DNA of 64,000 bases from Hymenolepis diminuta. Its lineage: Eukaryota > Platyhelminthes > Cestoda > Cyclophyllidea > Hymenolepididae. The notes beneath the pieces were generated by a model. It was not told the origin of the DNA and ran no database searches. It was given only the letters and a program-made list of their open reading frames with translations. The stretch is from contig CAADRB010000003.1 of NCBI GenBank assembly GCA_900708905.1, positions 24,756-88,755 on the forward strand, written 5' to 3'. Below, piece after piece: positions 38,689 to 49,100 of this stretch; the first letter of the stretch is position 1; every line of letters starts with the position of its first letter. A program made the position numbers and the translations under genes.

Positions 38689-39434
38689 ATTCACCCTTCT
38701 GCTAAACACTATTTGCTACACCAACAAAACCTCTTTTGTGTTCGACCCTTTCAGCTTCAACTCATATTACCATCATTCGTTCCCTTTAAAATTAAATTTT
38801 TATTTAGAAAAATGTTTACCATTTGATGTACCTTGAGAATAAATACCAACCTCCATTAATTTACTAAAAACATTCCGGCGCACATAAACGGGTAATTAAA
38901 AATTGCGGTGCATTAACGTGAATTAAAAGTAAGTTATTTACTTTGAGAAAAAACGTACTTTCATAAAATCGAGGTTCATCTTTGAGCTTGAAATTCAGCT
39001 CCCAAATACGCTGATTTATTAATTTCAATTTTAGTCAGTTAGCGAGCGGTAAAGTTCTATTTTCAATACTCTTTTGGTCTTCTGACCCTCGATGTATCAT
39101 TATTTTTAATCGACTTAACCTCTTAATAACCTGATCACTGCCTTACCACCAGGTTTAATTAATCAACATAAGGAATTTTGCCATGTCATAACCCGATATA
39201 ATCGAGCCATAACAGTATCATTGGCTACTGAAATCAGCAAGTAACTTGAATGACCTCTCCGAGTATATGATCGGACAGTCTCTAGTCAAGCAACCCACCG
39301 GTCAACTGCCACTAATTCCTTCAGACTACAACTCTTTGTACATGATGTATAATGTATCTGAGGGTACTTATGTTTTTGTAATTTAAACTAACTCGACAAT
39401 GATAATTAATGCATTACCTACATCATAAGATCTC
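38689..39434. other. Spacer without recognisable genes
   Basis: Nothing recognisable; no inverted repeat marking the 5' end of the following transposase relic was found. Confidence 0.5.
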
Positions 39435-40110
39435 ATGGAAAATACAGTTATAACTGATGAAGTCAAAAGACACGCTGTAATCGTAATGATGCTTGTAAAA
39501 ACGAAATCCAGCAATTTAGACATTGCAAGATTTCTGAAAGTTGCAACATCTTTTGTTTGCAAAGTTAGGAAGGAACTGCTGAACGAAAGTAGTGGGGATG
39601 AGTTGGCCACCACGAGGAGGAGAAAACGTTGTCAATGCTCCACTGATTCACCCAAAAAATCTGTTAGTAGAGTGCATGGGATGATCAGCGGAACCCCTGA
39701 GAAATCAATGCGCTTCATTTTTCCAAAAATCCTTAAGTGTCTGAAGGAAAAATAGGGAATGTTTTCCATCAAGACCTTGGATATAAATCGTACATTCTTG
39801 GGTGAGGTCAGTTTTTGTCAACAAAATAACTCCAGAGAATGGTTTAATATATGCAAAATGACTCTTAAACAAATCGAAGTACCCAGAAGAACAGGAGGGC
39901 CTTTGGTTCTTCTTCGTCGAAATAAACTTCTACCAGGATCAAAAATTCAAGTTAAGAAATGGTAGGTGGCTACGTGCCGGTTGACCCCACTGAAGTCCCA
40001 ACTGTTATGCATGCTCATGAATTTTCCAGCAACACCAAATTCTCCTCTCCAATAGACGTAATAGCCCTAGCCCGATGAAGGACATCAATAAAGACCACCT
40101 AATCTAATGG
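39435..40110 (+). pseudogene. Decayed transposase of a second mariner/IS630-type lineage
   Basis: From ATG 39435 the frame includes an N-terminal helix-turn-helix segment: VKRHAVIVMMLVKTKSSNLD, IARFLKVATSFVCKVRKELL, then RRKR and VSRVHGMISGTPEKSMRFI. After a frame shift near 39720 it continues VSEGKIGNVFHQDLGYKSYI, then, in another frame, LWFFFVEINFYQDQKFKLRN and GRWL, and later DPTEVPTVMH in a third frame. These match in order the 'VSEGTIR..VHQDLGYKSY', 'LWFFSDEKNFDQDQ..N.R.DRWL' and 'DPTEVP.VMHTKFPATV' blocks of invertebrate IS630/mariner-like transposases. At the first catalytic Asp (SDEKNF) the residues read VEINF. At least three frame shifts and stops are present, and the C-terminal half is missing. 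No terminal repeats were found. It is a different lineage from the mariners at 25 and 33 kb. Confidence 0.8.
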
Positions 40111-43100
40111 AAGCTTACAGTCACTTTCGAACTCAAACTGAGTAGGTGAAGCAGGATACATAGAATGAAACCTAGGTTAATATCACTTCCATTTGCTTTG
40201 TTATAAGAACGCGTAAGTTTCAACCATTAACAATTTCATTTTCTGTTCTTCTGAAAGTGCGTAAGGTGTCCTCAGATGCCTTGCGCACCTTGTATGTGCT
40301 TGGTCCGGTACGTTTAGAGAGCATTAAAAAAGTATGATAAATGATCAGATATCTTGGAAGTTGTTAAAATGCTAGATTTATTCATCTGCGTAGAGATACT
40401 CGATCATGAATGTGTATTTTCATGAAAAGCGGCTCAGTGATAAAAGAAATAGCTAAGCTCTCACTTACCTGTCTCCAATGACCTGCACCGCAGGCAAAAG
40501 GAATGTGGGGTTTAGTGGAATCAGATCTATTAAATAACCTGAGATTTTAATTCCTTATATGGATAGAGATATATTATCAATAAATTGGCACAAACTTACT
40601 ATATTTAAACTACCTTTAAATAACTTTTAACGGGTGTACATCTAAGCATATAAGGAATAAAAATAGCAGCCTAGTGACGCCTTCTTTTCTCAAAATGTTA
40701 AATTTTGTTTGACTTAAAAGAAAGTTATGCCACGGCTAAATTTTCCTTAAATTTCTTATGACAGTCACCTGATGTGAATGTGAACATAATAATTATCTGG
40801 AAATTTGTTCCGTTCCAGATGAAAGTTCTTCTTCGGGTCTTCCTTGTAAAGCGAACTTTTGGAATTTGTGCACTCTTGTTTTATAGCTTTGATTTTGCGG
40901 AGGATTTAAAGTGAGCAAACTATCACTCATTAGATGTTTATGAATTCTTCATTTAAACCGTCGTAACTGTAAGCAAAGCACCTTTTCTATTCCAATGGCG
41001 TTTTTAAAAATTTAACCCTCTTCCTTTATTGCTCCCATACTAATATCATAGAGGGGCATTTGGAACTTATTATTTCAAAAAAGAGACAATTTTATACTTG
41101 GGAACTACTAGATTAACTTGAAATCTCTCCGTAAAATACACTCATTCGTCTGTCGTTGAATTGGATACAGCATGTTGGATGGATATCAGAAAATCTGTAC
41201 GTAGTGCATATAAATATCGTTCTCACTTGTAACTGCCCATGAGAGCAGATTTTAAATTATTGCTAAGTGTATGATTAATAGAGAAAAAGTGAACTATCAA
41301 GGTAATGCAAGAGCTTACGGAGGATAAGAAGAAGCAGTTGAAGAATCTGGGATCAACGTGTACGTCTACTATGTCAAAGATCATATAATTAACACCTGTC
41401 AACGCACGCTTAGTTATGTGATTTATCAGCCGTGTTGATTAATACTGGTTAGCAAAAGAGACGGTAATATCTGAGCTTCTTTTAGAGATTTCAGGATCCC
41501 TTCTGTCTATTCAGGTTAAGTGCTGTTAGCATTTTCTCTCATGGATCTGGGAAGTTATTTGCTTTTTTGAACTTCAGTTATCCTAGTACAAATAGGACAT
41601 GCTTTTTTTGTTTTAATGGTCCTACTTTCAACCTTCTTAAATTGACACTCGGATTGAGTGAGTCCACAACCGTCAAAACTAGATCACCGATCGTTATAGT
41701 TCCGTAGCTGATTCAAAGCTCGAGATTTATTTGTGCTTTCAACTTTTCAAATACTTAAAGCAATGAAATGCATAACGGTCCTCGGCTTCAGACTAGTTAA
41801 GTTGCAACTTATTTAAAATGACGATTGCCATTTTTTGACTTTGTCAAATTTAATATCACTATGCCACCTTCAGCAACGTACTGATTCTTGAAGTTAAAAA
41901 CATAACTGGTGCTGATTTTTGGAATTCCAACAAACGTTCCTTTCCCTTATACCCCTAACTAGGCTAAAAATAGAAAGACGTGGTTTAAATTATACATGTT
42001 TTCTGATCCCAATTTGAACTGAATTATGGAAATTTGATGGAGTTTGCAAGAGAAATCTTTTTGTCAGACTATTATCGTCAAGTTATTTCGTAGACTACAT
42101 ATATACAGACAGGGTTGGGAAAGTGTACCTTCTGACCCACATATGGGAAAAGAAGGGCGGTGAAACATAAGTGAGATAATTAATTTACGTGCAATTAACG
42201 TCGATTTTACAATAAAAAGTATACCAAGCCGAAGTATGTCTTAAATCATGAAATTTTCTCCATACAGTGGGTAATTACTTACCTTTTAATGTCAACCAAA
42301 GAAAACAATTAATGTTGACCTTTCCTCCCTAAATATGTATTATAAACACTATTGGTCTTTTTGTCCGCATATTACTTGTCTGGTATTTCATTAGAGCCAA
42401 AAAAGTTACAAGTCCTACTTCGAAATGCCGCATGAAAAATACACAGAGAGGAGCCTTGTGAAAAAAGGTCAGATTTACGTATTTTGGACCAGTATTTAGA
42501 GAGTTTGGCAAAAATATTTGCTTCACTAATCGAAAAGTCTCCATGCTTTGACCTGTCACAACGGTGACGCGAACATTTTATAACAGAGATGTAGCTCGTT
42601 ATTACATTTCGTCTTTTATATATATCATACATCACTTGATGGTCATTGGAAAATAGGGAATTAGAGCCCACCTTAAGTGATTTTGTTTCAACTCTACCAC
42701 GATAAGGTGACTAAAACCGATAAAAAACAAGTTTAGATCTTCCAGCTTTATCAACTTGTGGAAGAAAAAGTGAATTGAACTGGCAGGACCAATCATCACA
42801 ATTAATAAGCCAGCAAGTAAGCACTGGGCATCGACGTCAATTATTTCCACGGTTCCAAATAAGAATTTTGGAATTTGAATTACCCATTCAATAAAATTTA
42901 TGTAATTCAAATTTAAGAACCAATTTATTTTGTATTTGTTTTACTATGCCCTACATTTATCCCCGCTTATATTTTCATTAAAAATCGATATATTTCCACT
43001 ATATGATTCAGTTTTTAAAACTGTAAACAATAAACGTCTCATTCCTTTCTAATGTTGATTTCGCAGCCGACCTATAGAATTCAAAGGGTATGAGCACGCA

Positions 43101-44569
43101 TTCATAAAATTAAACTTCCTCTAACATATAATTAACAGTCTTATAATATTTCATTAATATTTTGTGTCGTATGGTAAGGTAAACATATGCAACTTACTCG
43201 CAATTATCAACAATTTCTTTAAAGTTAACTCGCAAACATCTACTTCAATTTCCTCGATTTCGCCAACCCAGGATTGCAGAGTACACCTACAGAGATAAAG
43301 TGGAAAAATAAGTGCGAGTAAGCTTGCATAGAGCAACTCAATTATGGAAAACGGAACAAGTCGTTTATTGAGTTTGAATCTCCGTGAATACGTTTATTCC
43401 ATAGACAACTGTCGGATCTAAGACTCTTTTTTTTTCAAATGAAGTTGTAAGTGATTTTTGGTTTATCTAAAAATGCTACGTTTGGAAATATTTGATGAGT
43501 TCTTTTGAAGTGCGCATATCAAAGAGCAAACTTTTGAAATAATTTCTCTCTGTGAATAATCCATATGCCAATATCCCATTCGTCGTATGTTTTCTCAATA
43601 CTTTAAAGTGAATAAAAAGCAATTTATGAAATATTTTTGGTCCTGCGAATCATAAATTCAGTGGTCTGTGGGTCAAACAATTTTTAGAGGCAATTAAGTT
43701 CAGTCTTGATATTTTCAATCATTTTTACTGAAAACACCAACGAACTGCTCAATTTTACTATTATGCAACTTCTATTGATCAGATACTACTGTTGTGGGTT
43801 AATACCGCGGTCAAAAAATGTAAAACTACGAAGAGTTAGAAAAGGGCAAAGGATTAATTTGGAGTGTTTTTTTAATTAGAGTTAAAAGGCGTGAAAGGGG
43901 ACTATAGACGACATACGATTGTTGAGAAGCCGTCAGTAGAAGTTGGTATGAAGAGCCACAGATCAAAATGACCTGGCTGTAAAGATTAGCTAGCAGGATT
44001 TTTGAGGAGTAAGTCAGGCAAATGAGCAATTGAAGCAAGAACATAGGAGTCAGACCTGGTGGTTAGAATTTGATCTTGACATGAAGATAGCGCATTATCA
44101 AAAAAACTGAACAAATAAAACAAGAAAAGATCCAGCGGCGATCAAATATTGGGAATTTGAAAAAGCATAGTGCTGCTTCTCTTTTGTTGTGTGCCATTTT
44201 GTGCTTAGGGTTAAGTTCTTAAAAGAAAGTTATGCCATGGATTGGTACTACAAAAGTCCGTCCAAGATTTATTCAGGTGAAATGAAAATGTTCAGCACGG
44301 TTACCAGAATATAAAATATTATTATAAAAAAACAACCTAAAATTAAAAAATCACGTAGAATAGATCTTTCGAATGCTTTATTTATGAATTTGACTTTAAA
44401 ATAGTAAGCAAATATTTTTTATAATAATTTAAATATAATTGAGGGAAAGAATAATAATTTACTTCAAATTCACAAATATATATTTTTTTGGATTAATTTT
44501 CTCACATCAGAGACATGAAAACCTTATCTTTATACAGGGAATGATCATTCCTCCTCTTTACAAAAGTAC
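40111..44569. other. Spacer upstream of the GPCR gene
   Basis: AT-rich sequence with no assigned genes. Minus-strand frames at 42329-42910 and 43826-44044 are hydrophobic but lack domains. An exon-like segment on the minus strand (43198-43286) is discussed as a finding. Confidence 0.55.
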
Positions 44570-44652
44570 GTAAGAAGCGCACATTTTTATTGGCCAATCA
44601 CAGACCAATGGGAAGACCGCAGAGGGAATTCATGATCAAGACTGTTCTTTAG
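44570..44652 (+). other. Possible 5'UTR intron of the GPCR gene, or trans-splice acceptor
   Basis: A GTAAGA donor-like site at 44570 and an acceptor-like GTTCTTTAG ending at 44652 would bound an 83-base intron 59 bases before the start codon. Short introns and spliced-leader acceptors near the start codon are both known in flatworms, so the acceptor could serve either purpose. This conflicts with reading the CCAAT boxes inside it as promoter elements; sequence alone cannot decide. Confidence 0.25.
44589..44611 (+). promoter_or_regulatory. CCAAT-box cluster upstream of the GPCR
   Basis: ATTGGCCAATCA carries overlapping CCAAT boxes on both strands, and CCAATGG follows 9 bases later. The cluster lies about 100-120 bases before the ATG, a usual distance for NF-Y-type promoter sites. 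No convincing TATA box was seen. Confidence 0.35.
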
Positions 44653-44711
44653 TTACTCATTCAAAATACATCAACAAGGAGGTAGTCATCACAAGTTCTA
44701 GATCTCAAATT

Positions 44712-46112
44712 ATGGCTAGTAATGCAATGCCAAGTGTCACTGTTACCGTCACCGCCGCTACCTCAACCCTAATCCAGAAGTCCAACGTCAGTTATGTATA
44801 TGAAAACGATGTCTCCCTTCAACTTGCTCGAGTTATCTGTACACAGATTCTTATGCCTATCGTTTGCATTGTTGGAGTGGCTGGAAATGTTTTGAATATT
44901 GTCGTCCTTACAACGGCCACAATGCGTTCTTCCACATCTTGTTATCTATGTGCAGTTGCAGTTTCGGATCTACTATACAGTCTCAATGGTTTGCCATTAA
45001 CACTTCGAACATATCCTGTCCTTGAAAAGTCAGCGGCATATATGAATGCACTAACCTATCTCCTAGCGCTTGGAAATATGTGGAGTAACATCACGGCATG
45101 GCTAACTTGTGCTTTCACGATTGAGAGATTTATGGCGATATCAACTCCTATCAGATCAAGAAAAAATTTCTCCATCCGAAGGACACAGTGGAATATTGTT
45201 TTTGTTAGTGTACTTGTCGCACTGATTACTCTTCCCGATTTTTTTGAAAGAAAGATAAAATTAGCTCAAAGGGCATGCATGGATAGCGATCATCCTGCAA
45301 TTGATTATGCAGAAAACCCAGAACCTTGCATTGAAACCTTCTATGTTCTGGAATCAACCTGGATTGGTATTCAGTTGGATGGGTTTGGATGGTCTTACGC
45401 CAACGTTTCTCTATTCGTCTTCTTTCCACTTATTATACTTGCTATTTTTAATGCTCTGCTTATTAAGTCTGTTATTAAAGCCCACCACGAAAGAAACAAA
45501 ATGCTTGCTGCCTCGGTAAGATTTAAATGTGAGAAAGGAAGGAGATCTGTTCCACAACCCATTCATCCTCCCACAACAAGAAGGGAACTTGCATGGAGGA
45601 AATGGTGGATTACTCGGCAATATTATCAACAAAATTCTATTCGAGGATCTCCACTCTCCACGCAAGCTCCAGTCGATACAACATCGGAAGAAAATACTTT
45701 TAATACCCAAACTTCCGCAGGAACAGTCGCAACAACAAGTGGAGATTTTACAACCAACACTTTTCAAAACAAGCCTCCAGAAACTACGTATTGTTTTCGA
45801 TTTCGAAAACGCGACGTTACACATAAACTTGATTTCTCAATTATCTACCGATCTTCGCATCAAGATAAACAGTCCATAACAATTACTTTAATAGCCGTTG
45901 TTGTTGTATTCTGCATATTAAACTCTCCAAGTGCTGTAATTCATTTGATAAGACCATGGTTCAAAAATTCCGACCCTCGATTAAAGGCCTTTGGAAATGT
46001 TTCAAATCTCCTCCTCATGCTGAATGCTTCTCTAAACTTTTTCCTCTACTCTCTGTTCAGTGCCCGTTTCAGAAGATCCTTCAGAATTTTGCTGAAAAAG
46101 CAACGATGCTAA
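44712..46112 (+). CDS. Class A G-protein-coupled receptor, FMRFamide/neuropeptide-receptor-like
   Basis: An uninterrupted 466-residue frame encoding a plasma-membrane receptor with seven hydrophobic segments at about 41-67, 76-98, 112-137, 159-177, 228-253, 388-413 and 427-449. Class A landmarks are N59 of the TM1 'GN' motif, D86 in TM2 (AVSDLLY), a DRY-equivalent ERF at 138-140, and N438-x3-N442-F-x2-Y446 in TM7 in place of NPxxY. The Cys usually found at the start of TM3 is absent; the extracellular loop 2 region has C189 and C206. N25 and N231 fit N-glycosylation sequons. Intracellular loop 3 is long (about 255-386), with a Trp-rich basic part and a Thr/Ser-rich part. The IERF, NxSxNF and Cys-less TM3 features recall insect FMRFamide receptors, so a peptide ligand coupled to G proteins is likely. 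The ATG context (ATTATGG, A at -3, G at +4) is good. The coding region has no intron and reaches a basic tail ending KKQRC. The ligand is an inference. Confidence 0.9.
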   Translation: MASNAMPSVTVTVTAATSTLIQKSNVSYVYENDVSLQLARVICTQILMPIVCIVGVAGNVLNIVVLTTATMRSSTSCYLCAVAVSDLLYSLNGLPLTLRTYPVLEKSAAYMNALTYLLALGNMWSNITAWLTCAFTIERFMAISTPIRSRKNFSIRRTQWNIVFVSVLVALITLPDFFERKIKLAQRACMDSDHPAIDYAENPEPCIETFYVLESTWIGIQLDGFGWSYANVSLFVFFPLIILAIFNALLIKSVIKAHHERNKMLAASVRFKCEKGRRSVPQPIHPPTTRRELAWRKWWITRQYYQQNSIRGSPLSTQAPVDTTSEENTFNTQTSAGTVATTSGDFTTNTFQNKPPETTYCFRFRKRDVTHKLDFSIIYRSSHQDKQSITITLIAVVVVFCILNSPSAVIHLIRPWFKNSDPRLKAFGNVSNLLLMLNASLNFFLYSLFSARFRRSFRILLKKQRC

Positions 46113-49100
46113 CTACTTAGCAGAGACATGAAGAACTTTTGTACTTGGATTCCTCAAACGAAAAAGTCTTTCATTTTATGCAGAACATTCCCATAACATA
46201 CAATTTATGTAGAAGAAAAAACGCGACTTATTTGGTAATATTTATCATTTGGTCTTATGCTATAAATTTTACAATAGAGAATTACTTAAGTGCATTTTTT
46301 CACTTGCCAGTAGTATATGAGCCATGTTAGCCGACATCTTGCTCGATGAGATTTAATGAATTTTGTAGGAGAAGTTAATTTTAAAATATCTGCGCAATTT
46401 GTACTTTACAGTCAAAACTCAGACTTTGTAGACAATGATCAATGATCCCGAAGTCGTTGCTCCGGGCTTTCATCTCGTTCTTTACACTTCGCTTTTAATT
46501 ATCAATGAGCTGTGCATTCTACGCGATAGGCTAATTATAATTCTTCATGATGAGCCCGGGGAAACGTTTTATTTCAAACTACTTTTATTTAAATAATTTC
46601 CCTCTGAAAAATTTTTGATATGCAAAATGGGAAGAGTCTAAATTCTCAAGAAATTAATATTTATAATGAAAAATAATTAAAAAACCGAAATTGCCGTAAA
46701 TGCTTATAATTTTTAACTAATATTTAATTTAGTACATAATTGTGGATCGAAATGAGCCAAATTACGTTTTAGAGAATATTTACTTTCCTTATTTGGCTAT
46801 CAGTAATATGTTTGATTAAATGACTTCAAATATTTTTATGATTTGAAATGATCTAAAATTACGATTTTTCGTTACTAGTCATTTGCTAAGCCAAAACCGG
46901 ATATACAGAAACAAAAGATGTTACAGAAGAGCTCCAGCTCAGAGAATTTCATGGCAAACGGAAGACACTAAGTTTGTATCCATTACGAATGCAAAGAGCT
47001 GGTTTCAAAAGACAGTTACAAGCTCCATTCAGTATCAAAATATTTTTTGATGAAAAATAGAGCAGAAAGAGCACATTTGTGAGCAATTTGTTACAAATTA
47101 TGTAGATAAGCGGAGTAATACATCTCAAAAATTTGTGGCAGACATCAGAAAAACTGATGAAATGCTCAACGGTCGGAGAACAAGTCGCATATAATTGAGC
47201 ACCAAAAGCAATAAACAATACAAAATCAATAGGCAGTAAAAAATGACGTAGATGAGAACGAACATCACAATAATGGGATAATAAAATATATTTTTATTTA
47301 AATATTTTTGATAGGTTTTAATTAAAAATCTAATTAGATTCAGCCTTAAATGATCTTAGCTAATGTAAACAGTAATAACACTTTTCAAAAAGTTATTTTA
47401 ATCATGAAAAAGATTATTTTAAATGAAATTAACTACGTTATTAATTTAGAAAAACGCAAATTGCTATACTTTTATATAAAAAATGTATAAATAATCTCAG
47501 CAGATAATATGTTAATTCATTCAAAGTCATTGCATTAAAAGCAATGAAATTGACAGATTCTAAAAGTAAACACCCGGTTTAGATGATTTGTTTAAATAAA
47601 AATTGTCATTTTTTAATTTATTCGTCGCTAAAATATAAGGCATTTTGAATTTCTTGCAGAATTATAACTTATTTCTTGTTTAAAATGAAAAAAGAATGTT
47701 ATTGAAAAATGCCGATACTGATCAACATGCTTGGAGAAATATAATGATAAAAATATTTTTTAATATGGCGCATGTTATACCTTCCAGATAAACAAACTGA
47801 TCTAAATTAAAAACCAAAACAACACCTAAACCAGGTTAATCTCCATATTTAAAGATACAAAAAACATGACATTAGTGGAATGCACTGCAATTTTAAAATA
47901 TTAATTAAATAATTAATTACAAAACACATGGAGGAGTGAGACAATTAAAAATAAAGTTTACTTAAAACGAGGACAGTTGAACATTTTAGGAGTTGGATGG
48001 TGTATATCGTAACTCCACTCTACTGCCACTAAAATATCTCGCTTATAGTTTTTGTAATGCTTTTATAATATTTCTTTAGAAAGGTATATTTTGACATCTA
48101 GAAATTAGTTGGGATTTTAACGAACGCCGATATATGACAGAAAGGTCGCTTGAGTGAGGGTTGCTAATACAGTTGATACTGTATTTGACTGCACTTCGAA
48201 TATTTGTCCCAGAACATTTCAGTAAAGAGGCGGCTCCCTTCTATAAAGTATAATCGAACATAATTATGGAATATTTTGCTCTGTGGAAAAAGTTTTTTAC
48301 GGTTAGAGAACGTAAAAGTATCCTGCAAAACCTGAATTTAAAATTAAATGAAGTTGGGGAGTAAGTGTTGTGCTGATATTTTAACTCTAATCTCAGCATC
48401 TCTTCCCTACTACTTATTTGAATACTCTTCCGGTATCTCATACCTGAACAATTATTCAGGGTAATGTTTTCGTAAGACTTACGAAATAATCTGATTTAAT
48501 GCCGGTTAAAATGTTAAAGTAGATTTGATTCGCTAGTTTAATTTAAACTAAGGCCCTAGATAAACCACAAACTTATTGGAGCTGATCGGTGATGTGATCA
48601 GAAGAGCGCGTCAACGTTGATTAGTATCTGGTTTCACTGAAACGGAAGATATCTAAATAAATGTCCGGATACGCTGCATTCTCTCATAAAGAGACATTTT
48701 GGTTCCAAAATTTCGGAAAAAGGCGACCTGACGTGACCAACTATCGTATTTATACCGCTGGCTAATAGGCATGAGACACTGAAAACATGAACCCTTTCCA
48801 ATCCAAAAAAAGTATCATAAAATAAAAGAAAATAATTAAAGTTAATATATAGCTAACTCCTTGTTTAAGATCTGTGAAAAATTTCTGTTGTAACATTACT
48901 AATAATGCTTAATTTTATAAAGTTGATTGAAGAAGTCATTTGTGCTATGGCCCAAATGAATTTCCACAGCTCAATCTTGTTGGATTAAATAAATATTTAA
49001 AATAATAATAATCAAGCGCCAAAAAAATAATTTTCAACATCACAAAATTAAAGAACGGGAAGGGACTAAGGTCTGCTGGAATTCGGAAATCCAGATTCGA

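Noticed and set aside
45226..45879. Several open frames of 67-137 codons on both strands inside the GPCR
   Set aside because: They overlap the conserved GPCR frame, have no domains, and follow from its codon composition.
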